Below, piece by piece: positions 1 through 6,715 of a DNA stretch of 7,287 nt. Location of the stretch: NCBI GenBank assembly GCA_903944255.1, contig CAJARE010000201.1, positions 1 through 7,287 of the forward strand, in the 5' to 3' direction. Positions within the stretch are counted from its first letter, which is position 1; the number at the start of each line of letters is the position of its first letter. This DNA is from an uncultured beta proteobacterium. Lineage in GTDB: Bacteria > Pseudomonadota > Gammaproteobacteria > Burkholderiales > Burkholderiaceae. The position numbers were made by a program, and so were the translations under genes. The notes beneath the pieces were generated by a model, which did not search any database, was not told where the DNA came from, and saw only the letters and a program-made list of their open reading frames with translations.

Positions 1-2969
1 ATTCTTATCGCAATAATGTGGAGCTGTTGCATATCGAGCGGATTTCTCAAGCTGCCGCTAATAAATGGGCGGGGCGTTGTGGGCGGGTATCAGACGGTAT
101 CTGTATTCGTTTGTATAGTGAACAGGACTATCAAGGCCGTCCGAAGTTTACGGATCCAGAAATTTTACGTAGCTCATTGGCAGCAGTTCTACTTAGAATG
201 AGTGCCTTACGTTTACCTCGGATTCAGCATTTTCCTTTCATCGATAAACCATTCGGAAGGGCTATCGCAGATGGCGTACAGTTATTAGACGAGCTTGGTG
301 CAATTGAGTTTGATGAGAGTCTTGATAGTGATAATAAAGATATCAATCAGAGTTTTAAATTAACGACGATAGGTCAGCAGTTAGCGGATTTACCCCTTGA
401 CCCACGCATTGGTAGGATGCTGTTAGCTGCCAAAGAACAGAATGCGATTAAAGAAGTCGCCATTATTGCTTCAGCTTTATCAACGCAAGACCCTCGAGAG
501 CGCCCCTTAGATCAAGCTGGTGCAGCAGATCAAGCGCATTTGCAGTTTGCCGATGAACGTTCCGAATTTTTGAGCTTTGTAAAACTGTGGAATTGGTATC
601 AGGACGCTTTGCAACACAAGCATAGTAATCGCCAATTAGAAAATCTTTGTCGTAGTAAATTTTTATCGCCTAGGCGATTACGTGAGTGGCGTGATGTTCA
701 TGGCCAACTTCATACAATGCTGGGAGAAAAAGGCTGGAAAGAAAATAGCTTACCAGCCACTTATGAGCAGGTCCACGTATCCTTGCTAACAGGCTTATTG
801 GGTTATGTCGCCAAAAAAGAAGAGGATGAAAAGTCACAAGAGCGCGGTAGCAAAATCGGCGCTTATGTTGGTGCGCGTGGTATCCGACCTTTCATATGGC
901 CTGGATCAACCCTTGGTAAAAAAGCGGGCGCCTGGATTCTGGCTGGAGAGTTGCAAGAAACCTCCCGTATGTATGCTCGCACGATAGCGAAAATAGAGCC
1001 ACAGTGGGTAGAGCGCGTTGCAGTGCATCGCCTCATTAAATCTTTAAGTGACCCTTTTTGGGATAACCGCCAAGGTGAGGTGATGGCTTTTGAACGTGGC
1101 ACCCTCTATGGCCTACCGATTTACCATGGGCGCAAAGTTCGTTATGAGCCCCATAACCCTATAGAAGCTAGAGAGCTGTTTATTCGGCAGGCTTTGGTTG
1201 AGGAGGCAATGTTTGGGCGTATGGACTCCCCAGCACTGCAGAGAGAAACTGAGGCTGATGCCAAGAAAAAGTATCCTAATCTGTTTGGATTCTTTTGGCA
1301 TAACCGCCGCTTGATTCGGGAAATAGAAGCACTTGAACATCGCTCTCGCCGACCTGATGTTTTGGTAGATGATGATTTACTCTTTGCTTTTTATGACTCT
1401 CGCATTCCTAAGTCAGTCTGCAGTCGAGAGCAAATGTTGATATGGTTAAAAAAAGTTCCTGAGGAGGATTCTCAGTTATGCCTAGCTAAAGCGGACTTAA
1501 TGCGTCATGAAGCTGCTGGTATTACGGTAGATCGATATCCCAAAAAGATGTTGGTTGGTGGATCTGAACTAAGTCTGACATACCATTTTGAGCCTGGCAG
1601 CCCAAAGGATGGAGTCACTTTAGTGGTTCCATTAACGCAACTCAACCAAGTGGATGGGCGTCGTTGTGAATGGCTAGTACCTGGGATGTGCGAAGAAAAA
1701 GTCTTATTACTATTAAAAACACTCCCACAAAAACTGAGGCGTCACTGCGTACCACTTCCGGAGTACGCAAAATCATTTTTGGAGCGTAAGCTAGAGCGAA
1801 AGCAATTTGGCGCTGGTGACTTTTTAGAAGATTTGATGGCTGATGTGCGTGAAGAGCGTGGTTTAGAAATTAAACGGACCGACTTTAGGCCCGAAGCGCT
1901 ACCGTTGCATTGCTCAATGAACTTTAGGTTGATTGATGAGCATGGGCGTCAATTAGAGGTAGAGCGTAATTTAGCGCGCCTACGTTCTGAGTATGGCGAA
2001 TCGGCCCGCACTGCTTTTCAGGCCATCGCTCAAGAGACCGCCCAGACTGAACTCGGTATTGAGGCTATTCAAACCAAGAAGGAGACTACCCGTAAGGTAG
2101 AGCAGAGTGGTTATCAAGCTTGGGAATTTGGTGAACTGCCAGAAACGCTTGAAATTCAGAAGGGCAATCAAACGCTCTTTGGCTATCCAGCCTTAGTCGA
2201 TCGGAATGATTTTGTAGATCTAGAGGTATTTGATGATTTGCAAGAAGCCCGCAAACAGCATTGGCAAGGATTGCGACGCTTATTTATTCTGGCCAATAAA
2301 GAAACGCTCAAGTCTTTACAAAAGCAATTGCCTGGATTACGTGACTTAGGCTTGTTGTTTATTAATATCGGATCAGTAGAGGGACTCGTAGAACAGATTC
2401 TGAATTTGGCAGTTGAGCGAGCATTGATGTCTGATGACCTGCCTGTGACAGCAGAGCAATTTAAGCAGCGTTTACAAGCAGGCAAGCCCAGACTAGCTTT
2501 AATAGCTCAAGAAATTAGCAAACATGCATTAGCTGCGCTCCAAGCAAATGCCGATTTACAGAAAAAACTGGCACAAGCAAAAGCAGCCTCACCGAGTGCT
2601 TACGGAGATATTCAAGCTCAACTACAGGCATTGATTTTTCCAAAATTTGTATCTGAGATTCCCTATGGTCAGCTGGTTCATTTGCCGCGATATCTCAAGG
2701 CAGTTGCCCTGAGGATTGATAAATTGCGCTCTAACCCCAGTCGTGATGCGCAATGTCAAAAAGATTGGGAGTCGGTAGCTAGGCCTTGGCAAAAGTTGCT
2801 CCAGGGCAATAAGGGAGCGGGCTCATATGCCTTATTTGAGGATCAGGGTTTACGGGATTTTCGTTGGCAGTTAGAGGAGCTAAGGGTTGCGCTCTACGCC
2901 CAAGAACTCAAAACCCCGACCCCCATGTCCCTAAAGCGCTTAGAAAAGGTTTTAGCAAGCTTGCGCTAG
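1..2969 (+). CDS. hrpA: ATP-dependent RNA helicase HrpA, C-terminal part (5' end outside window)
   Basis: This is the C-terminal 988 residues of an HrpA-type DEAH-box RNA helicase. The frame is open through the window edge (first full codon at base 3), so the GTG at 18 is not a real start. HrpA proteins are about 1300 residues; the missing part holds motifs I to V. The visible part begins just before motif VI (bases 63-86), continues through the stretch with TDPEILR and an HA2 domain (about residues 85-175, with LPLDPRIGRML and STQDPRERP), then an OB-fold (about 255-340, with YVGARG, WPGS and ELQETSRMYAR), then the long DUF3418 tail that marks HrpA (about 375-985, with YGLPI, ELFIRQALVE, LEHRSRRPDVLVDD, FEPG, LNQV and ELRVALYAQEL). 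In E. coli, HrpA acts on RNA and has been linked to mRNA processing and ribosome rescue. Motif VI reads NKWAGRCGR where NQRxGRCGR is expected, so Gln and Arg are Lys and Trp. The rest is intact with no frameshift. Family assignment is very secure; catalytic competence is uncertain. Confidence 0.95.
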   Translation, partial: SYRNNVELLHIERISQAAANKWAGRCGRVSDGICIRLYSEQDYQGRPKFTDPEILRSSLAAVLLRMSALRLPRIQHFPFIDKPFGRAIADGVQLLDELGAIEFDESLDSDNKDINQSFKLTTIGQQLADLPLDPRIGRMLLAAKEQNAIKEVAIIASALSTQDPRERPLDQAGAADQAHLQFADERSEFLSFVKLWNWYQDALQHKHSNRQLENLCRSKFLSPRRLREWRDVHGQLHTMLGEKGWKENSLPATYEQVHVSLLTGLLGYVAKKEEDEKSQERGSKIGAYVGARGIRPFIWPGSTLGKKAGAWILAGELQETSRMYARTIAKIEPQWVERVAVHRLIKSLSDPFWDNRQGEVMAFERGTLYGLPIYHGRKVRYEPHNPIEARELFIRQALVEEAMFGRMDSPALQRETEADAKKKYPNLFGFFWHNRRLIREIEALEHRSRRPDVLVDDDLLFAFYDSRIPKSVCSREQMLIWLKKVPEEDSQLCLAKADLMRHEAAGITVDRYPKKMLVGGSELSLTYHFEPGSPKDGVTLVVPLTQLNQVDGRRCEWLVPGMCEEKVLLLLKTLPQKLRRHCVPLPEYAKSFLERKLERKQFGAGDFLEDLMADVREERGLEIKRTDFRPEALPLHCSMNFRLIDEHGRQLEVERNLARLRSEYGESARTAFQAIAQETAQTELGIEAIQTKKETTRKVEQSGYQAWEFGELPETLEIQKGNQTLFGYPALVDRNDFVDLEVFDDLQEARKQHWQGLRRLFILANKETLKSLQKQLPGLRDLGLLFINIGSVEGLVEQILNLAVERALMSDDLPVTAEQFKQRLQAGKPRLALIAQEISKHALAALQANADLQKKLAQAKAASPSAYGDIQAQLQALIFPKFVSEIPYGQLVHLPRYLKAVALRIDKLRSNPSRDAQCQKDWESVARPWQKLLQGNKGAGSYALFEDQGLRDFRWQLEELRVALYAQELKTPTPMSLKRLEKVLASLR

Positions 2970-3015
2970 GTCAAATACTCGCGTCTTAGAAGGTCTTTTT
3001 TAGCCTTTGATTGCT

Positions 3016-3021
3016 TACAAT
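3016..3021 (+). promoter_or_regulatory. Candidate -10 element (TACAAT) of the propeller gene
   Basis: TACAAT differs from the sigma-70 -10 consensus at one position and lies in the 58-base gap after hrpA. The usual -12 to -7 placement would put transcription start at base 3028, the A of the propeller ATG, giving a leaderless mRNA. No convincing -35 hexamer is seen 16-18 bases upstream (the region is T-rich), so this rests on the -10 alone. If real, it separates genes 3028 onward from hrpA. Confidence 0.35.
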
Positions 3022-3027
3022 ATAGCA

Positions 3028-4041
3028 ATGTATACATTTGTCACTCTTCTAAGATTTCGCATTCTTGCGCTATCTGGGCTTTTATTGATTGTTCTTAGCC
3101 CTCTCGCGTTCGCGCTACCAAGTGCCTCAGCTGAACCCAAATTAGCTGTCATTCTCAATTCAGGTGATGCATCTGTTAGCTTGATTGATATGCCAACACG
3201 CAAAGTGGTAAAAACGCTAGCCGTTGGCAAGGAGCCTCATCACTTAATGATGACACCTGATGAGAAGACATTATTGATTGCCAATGCTGTTGGTAATGAT
3301 GTGGTCTTAATGAACCCAACGACTGGTGAGCTCACAGGTAGGATCCCAAACATTATCGATCCATATCAAATCGGTTATTCGCCAAACCACAAATGGTTTG
3401 TGGCCAACGGCAATCGTTTAGATCGTGTGGATATTTATGCTGCTGATGGCGCAAATCTGAAGTTAGCAAAGACTGTAAAGTTAGCAAAGACACCAAGTCA
3501 TATTGCTTTTACAGCGGATAGCAAAATTGCCTTTATTACTCTGCAAGACTCTAATGAGTTGGCTGCGATTGATTTAGATACTCAAAATGTACTTTGGAAA
3601 ATGCCTACTGCTAAGGTTCCTGCCGGCTTATGGATGACTCCAGGCGATCAGTATTTATTGCTTGGTGCTACCGGTGAGGACAATGTACAAGTCATTGACT
3701 GGAAAAACCGCAAGGAAGTAAAGCGCATTATTACTGGTAAAGGTGCCCACAATTTTCGACCCCTCGGCGATAAAAAACACGTCTTTGTAACCAATCGCAT
3801 TGCCTCGTCTATTAGTATGATTAATATGCAGACCCTAGAGAAGGTGGGAGATATTACCGGCTTACCTGCAGGTCCAGACGATATGGAAATTACACCTGAT
3901 GGCAAGACGCTATGGGTAACCCTCCGGTTCTCAAAAAAGGTGGGGGTGATTGATATCCCATCGATGAAGTTAATGACAGTCATTCCGGTTGGAAAGTCTC
4001 CCCATGGTGTTTTCTTCTATCCAAGAGCTGCGTGGGAATAG
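3028..4041 (+). CDS. Secreted YVTN-type seven-bladed beta-propeller protein (YncE-like)
   Basis: This 337-residue protein starts with a signal peptide (MYTFVTLLRFRILALSG, then a hydrophobic run ending PSASA before EPK), so it is probably periplasmic or surface-exposed. The rest divides into seven repeats of about 40 residues. Each has a strand ending in VxxID or similar (SLIDMPTRKVVKTL, VQVIDWKNRKEVKRI, GVIDIPSMKLMTVI), then G-x-x-P-H or similar, then TPDxKTL or a variant. This is the YVTN/YncE beta-propeller pattern, and seven repeats give a closed propeller. No catalytic motif is visible; such proteins usually act as binding or scaffold domains, and the ligand is unknown. The ATG at 3028 is preferred over TTG at 3007 because the signal peptide begins cleanly there. 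No Shine-Dalgarno sequence precedes it. The stop lies one base before the deacetylase start, so the two are likely coupled. Blade 3 carries a short in-frame duplication (bases 3460-3495). Confidence 0.88.
   Translation: MYTFVTLLRFRILALSGLLLIVLSPLAFALPSASAEPKLAVILNSGDASVSLIDMPTRKVVKTLAVGKEPHHLMMTPDEKTLLIANAVGNDVVLMNPTTGELTGRIPNIIDPYQIGYSPNHKWFVANGNRLDRVDIYAADGANLKLAKTVKLAKTPSHIAFTADSKIAFITLQDSNELAAIDLDTQNVLWKMPTAKVPAGLWMTPGDQYLLLGATGEDNVQVIDWKNRKEVKRIITGKGAHNFRPLGDKKHVFVTNRIASSISMINMQTLEKVGDITGLPAGPDDMEITPDGKTLWVTLRFSKKVGVIDIPSMKLMTVIPVGKSPHGVFFYPRAAWE
3460..3495 (+). repeat. In-frame 18-base tandem duplication in the propeller gene
   Basis: Two adjacent 18-base units, 3460-3477 and 3478-3495, share an identical first 14 bases (AAGTTAGCAAAGAC) and 15 of 18 bases overall. 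They encode KLAKTV and KLAKTP, residues 145-156, in blade 3. The period is six codons, so the frame is kept. It looks like a recent short duplication that lengthens one blade strand or loop. Confidence 0.8.
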
Positions 4042-4042
4042 G

Positions 4043-4840
4043 ATGTTAAGGCAGCAAACGCGGTTAAGCTATCTTTCAAGAGGCATTACAGCTGCGTTTT
4101 TAATCGGCTGTTGTTCATTTCAGGTAAGCGCTCAGCCCCAGAGCTGTAATAAGACGGTTTACCTCTCTTTTGATACAGGAAATATGTCTGTCGCAGAAAA
4201 GGTGGCAGAGATATTGAAGCGCCAAGATGTCAAAGCGACTTTTTTTCTTTCCAATGAGAAAACATTTCGGGGCGACTTCGCGCTAGACGATTCTTGGCAG
4301 GCCTACTGGCAAGCAAGAGTTCGCGAAGGCCATCGCTTTGGTAGTCATACCTATGATCACGTTTATTTTGTTAAAGATGGACCTAATGGTGAGGTATTTG
4401 AAAAACCCCAATTTGGACCGAAGGCTGGAATGACTTTGCTCTATAACGAAGCAACTATGTGTAAAGAAATTCGGCGAGTTGATCAGCGCTTTATAGAATT
4501 GACTGGTGAGTCTATAGAAAAGATTTGGCGCGCACCTGGAGGGAAAACTTCTCCTACCCTGATTAGGATGGGGGATATGTGTGGATTTGAACATATCGGA
4601 TGGGCGGGGGCTGGTTTTTTAGGTGATGAGTTAGATTCTGATAAATACCCTAACGCGAAGTTATTGGCAAAAGCGAGTAAAAGTATTGCCGATGGAGATA
4701 TCACCATGGCCCACCTTGGGATCTGGTCTAGAAAAGATCCTTGGGCACCCGCGGTACTGGAGCAATTGATTATCAATCTCAAAAATCGTGGTTTTTGTTT
4801 TGGGCTGTTACCCAAATCTCATTCAAATAAGTCAAAATAA
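4043..4840 (+). CDS. Exported polysaccharide deacetylase family (NodB-fold) protein
   Basis: This 265-residue protein has the NodB homology fold of carbohydrate esterase family 4, which removes N- or O-acetyl groups from glycans such as peptidoglycan, chitin-like polymers or exopolysaccharide. Motif 1 is YLSFDTGN (Asp44), followed by VKATFFLSNE (63-72). Motif 2 is SHTYDH (His102, His106), motif 3 WRAPGG (Arg163, Pro165), and the last motif is ITMAHLG (His224), followed by WSRKDPWAPAVLE. Motif 1 has Asp-Thr rather than the usual Asp-Asp, so a normal metal ligand is missing. The N-terminus is a signal peptide with likely cleavage after VSA (residue 30). LIGC at 20-23 also resembles a lipobox, but the hydrophobic run before it is short. 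The ATG at 4043 fits the signal peptide, and GGGA at 4034-4037 may serve as ribosome binding site; longer in-frame starts would put charged residues ahead of it. It lies 1 base after the propeller gene and 3 bases before the hydroxylase gene. Substrate unknown. Confidence 0.9.
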   Translation: MLRQQTRLSYLSRGITAAFLIGCCSFQVSAQPQSCNKTVYLSFDTGNMSVAEKVAEILKRQDVKATFFLSNEKTFRGDFALDDSWQAYWQARVREGHRFGSHTYDHVYFVKDGPNGEVFEKPQFGPKAGMTLLYNEATMCKEIRRVDQRFIELTGESIEKIWRAPGGKTSPTLIRMGDMCGFEHIGWAGAGFLGDELDSDKYPNAKLLAKASKSIADGDITMAHLGIWSRKDPWAPAVLEQLIINLKNRGFCFGLLPKSHSNKSK

Positions 4841-4843
4841 GCC

Positions 4844-5815
4844 ATGGATTTTAGTTCGATCACCACTTCAATTTCGAATGCTTATGGCAGCGTTCAGGAA
4901 TGGATTTTTGCGAATATTGTAGGACCCTTACTCTATCAATTCGATCTCATGTCTCTAGCAGAAGATGCATTTGATGGAATTGATTGGTTTCTATTTGGCT
5001 GTATGCAAGTTTTATTAATCGTATTTGTTTTAAGAGTATGGGAACGCTTCAAGCCAGCAGAGGCGCAAGAACATTTTTCACAATCTAGTAGAGCAGATAT
5101 TGTCTACTCCTTGTTTCATCGCTTAGGAATTTTTCACGGCATACTATTTATAGCTTTATCAGGCTTTTTCTTTGAAATTGATTCTGTTTTGCATGATTTT
5201 CGCTTTGAACGTCTCAATGTAGAATCTTGGTGGCCTGGTGTCAGCTCGATTCCTCTGGTGAGCTTTTTCATCTATTTGGTTGTATTAGATGCTGTAGATT
5301 ATTTGTACCACCGTGCTTCACATACTTTTAATTGGTGGTGGCAGTTGCACACATTGCATCATAGTCAAACTGTCATGACTGCATGGACTGATAATCGTAA
5401 TCATCTATTAGATGACATCATGCGTGCATTAACTCTATCTTTAGTGGCTTTATTCATTGGTGTGCCTCCAGGTCAATTTGTACTCTTGGTCGCTTTAGGC
5501 CAATTGATAGAGAGCTGGCAGCATGCTAATCTCAAGGTGGATTTAGGTAGCGTTCGCTATTTGTTGATTTCACCGATGTATCATCGCATGCATCATGCTG
5601 TAGGCTATGGACATGAAGCTAAAGGCAAACCTGGTGTCTTGGGCGGATGTAATTTCGGTGTTTTGTTTCCTTGGTGGGATATGTTGTTCAACACAGCTAT
5701 TTTTCCGGATAAGGTTTATCCCACAGGCGTGCGAAACTTAACGGTATCGCAAAATATCCTGACTCAGCAATGGCAGGGATTAGTTCATGCAGTGAAAGCA
5801 TTATTACCAAAGTAG
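4844..5815 (+). CDS. Membrane sterol desaturase / fatty acid hydroxylase family protein
   Basis: This 323-residue integral membrane protein carries the histidine clusters of the fatty acid hydroxylase superfamily, which binds two irons and uses O2 to hydroxylate or desaturate lipid-like substrates. Visible are HRASH (156-160), LHTLHH (His169, 172, 173), WQHAN (His227) and YHRMHH (His247, 250, 251), with His257 close by. The family's C-terminal NFGVLFPWWDMLFNT lies at 270-284. Hydrophobic segments at about 48-66, 96-112, 136-153 and 195-223 put the histidine clusters on the same, probably cytoplasmic, side. The ATG lies 3 bases after the deacetylase stop without a strong Shine-Dalgarno sequence (only AATAAG nearby), so translation probably depends on coupling. 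All expected metal ligands are present, so it should be active. The name sterol desaturase does not imply sterols: bacterial members act on varied lipids, and here the substrate is unknown. An envelope lipid is the best guess given the two exported neighbours. Confidence 0.9.
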   Translation: MDFSSITTSISNAYGSVQEWIFANIVGPLLYQFDLMSLAEDAFDGIDWFLFGCMQVLLIVFVLRVWERFKPAEAQEHFSQSSRADIVYSLFHRLGIFHGILFIALSGFFFEIDSVLHDFRFERLNVESWWPGVSSIPLVSFFIYLVVLDAVDYLYHRASHTFNWWWQLHTLHHSQTVMTAWTDNRNHLLDDIMRALTLSLVALFIGVPPGQFVLLVALGQLIESWQHANLKVDLGSVRYLLISPMYHRMHHAVGYGHEAKGKPGVLGGCNFGVLFPWWDMLFNTAIFPDKVYPTGVRNLTVSQNILTQQWQGLVHAVKALLPK

Positions 5816-5816
5816 G

Positions 5817-5836
5817 TATGCAGCTTTGCATGCATA
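5817..5836 (+). repeat. Small inverted repeat in the gap before the EI24 gene
   Basis: TATGCA (5817-5822) and TGCATA (5831-5836) are perfect reverse complements around an 8-base loop. They fill most of the 30-base gap, and the right arm touches the ribosome binding site AAGGA at 5836-5840. A six-pair AT-rich stem is weak and has no T run, so it is not a terminator. It could slightly modulate initiation, or be chance. Confidence 0.3.
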
Positions 5837-5840
5837 AGGA
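5836..5840 (+). promoter_or_regulatory. Ribosome binding site of the EI24-domain gene
   Basis: AAGGA is followed by 5 bases (ATCAT) and the ATG at 5846. It is the clearest Shine-Dalgarno match in the window and fixes the start. It suggests this gene can initiate independently of the hydroxylase gene upstream. Confidence 0.65.
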
Positions 5841-5845
5841 ATCAT

Positions 5846-6715
5846 ATGATTGGTTTACAGCAAGTATTGAAGTCTTTTGGCTTCGCTCTAGTCGGCGCCA
5901 TGCATCCTCGAATGCTGTGGCTCAGTATGCGTCCTTTTTTAATCGTGTCAGTCCTCTGGGGTTGCCTGATTTGGCTGACATGGACTCCAGCCTTAGAGCT
6001 CCTTAGTATCTTCTTAACCACATCCATATTTACCAGTTGGATTCAGGATGGCTTAATTTGGGCTGGATTTGAAAATGCGCGAGCATGGATTGCTCCATTA
6101 TTTTTTGTCATGCTGATTATTCCGCTCATCACGATTAGCTTGCTAGTATTTATTGCTTTTTCGACTGTTCCAGCGATTGTGAATACTGTGGCTAAGCAGG
6201 CCGCTTATCAAGATCTTATTTACAAAAGGGGCGGCGGCCTATTTGGCAGCCTGGTTTACACACTGTGGTCCGCACTGATTTGTTTGGCTCTAGTGTTGTT
6301 GACTTTGCCGGTATGGTGGGTTCCCCCTTTAGTGGCAGTATTGCCCCCATTATTATGGGGTTGGTTGACGATGCGCTTAATGTCTTATGACGTCCTTGCT
6401 AATCATGCTAGCTCTGAAGAGCGTGATGTATTACTGGAAAAATATCGCTGGCCGCTACTGACAATGGGTATTGTGTCAGGCATGCTTGGGGCCGTTCCTA
6501 CTTTCTTTTGGGCAACTTCGGCATTGGCGCTGATTTTATTTCCGATTGTGAGTTTTGTAGCGCTTTGGATTTACTCTCTAATTTTTGTATTTGCGGCTTT
6601 GTGGTTTAGTCATTTTTTATTAGATGCTCTAAAGGAGCTCAGACAAGAAGAATTGGCAAAATCACTCACTATAGAAAGTCGCGTAGTTGATATGGAGCTT
6701 CCGTACGATGGTTGA
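5846..6715 (+). CDS. EI24-domain polytopic inner-membrane protein
   Basis: This 289-residue protein is strongly hydrophobic, with membrane segments at about 31-47, 83-107, 136-158, 160-176, 205-222 and 224-255. An amphipathic N-terminus (GLQQVLKSFGFALVGAMHPRML) and the loop motif MSYDVLANHASSEER (179-193) match the EI24-domain proteins of betaproteobacteria, the superfamily that includes CysZ-like proteins. CysZ is a sulfate permease of gamma-proteobacteria, but this protein is a distant relative at best, so sulfate transport should not be assumed. The C-terminal tail after 258 is charged (LKELRQEELAK) and probably cytoplasmic. The start is supported by AAGGA five bases upstream. Its stop overlaps the start of the CinA-like gene by 8 bases, so the two are probably coupled. 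That pairing is, from memory, common in Burkholderiales. Molecular function is not known; the family call is fairly sure. Confidence 0.85.
   Translation: MIGLQQVLKSFGFALVGAMHPRMLWLSMRPFLIVSVLWGCLIWLTWTPALELLSIFLTTSIFTSWIQDGLIWAGFENARAWIAPLFFVMLIIPLITISLLVFIAFSTVPAIVNTVAKQAAYQDLIYKRGGGLFGSLVYTLWSALICLALVLLTLPVWWVPPLVAVLPPLLWGWLTMRLMSYDVLANHASSEERDVLLEKYRWPLLTMGIVSGMLGAVPTFFWATSALALILFPIVSFVALWIYSLIFVFAALWFSHFLLDALKELRQEELAKSLTIESRVVDMELPYDG
6694..6697 (+). promoter_or_regulatory. Possible ribosome binding site of the CinA-like gene
   Basis: GGAG lies inside the end of the EI24 gene, 10 bases before the ATG at 6708. The spacing is at the long end, so coupling to translation of the overlapping upstream gene is probably important as well. 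Confidence 0.4.

Noticed and set aside
16..201. Short + strand reading frame starting at ATG 16
   Set aside because: It lies out of frame inside the strongly conserved HrpA coding region and resembles no known protein.
863..2485. Several - strand reading frames of 60-100 codons within hrpA
   Set aside because: They are antisense shadows of HrpA, without recognisable domains or ribosome binding sites.
2955..3001. Possible terminator after hrpA (GCAAGCTTGC at 2955-2964 and a T run at 2996-3000)
   Set aside because: The palindrome lies inside the coding end, has no loop, and is about 30 bases from the T run; no GC-rich stem directly precedes the Ts.
3007..3027. TTG at 3007 as start of the propeller gene
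   Set aside because: It would add seven residues before a clean signal peptide and has no suitably spaced ribosome binding site; the stretch also contains the -10-like element.
2984..3054. Inverted repeat TCTTAGAAG (2984-2992) and CTTCTAAGA (3046-3054) flanking the propeller start
   Set aside because: Nine bases with a 53-base gap is expected by chance in several places of a window this size, and the right arm is coding sequence.
3989..4042. Upstream TTG start of the deacetylase at 3989
   Set aside because: It would overlap the propeller gene by 53 bases and place 18 polar residues ahead of the signal peptide; ATG 4043 fits better.
3648..4815. - strand reading frames opposite the propeller and deacetylase genes
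   Set aside because: The opposite strand holds well-supported genes, and these frames show no known motif.
5770..6027. Short reading frames on both strands around the hydroxylase/EI24 junction
   Set aside because: They overlap the supported genes in other frames and lack recognisable domains; the EI24 start has a clear ribosome binding site instead.
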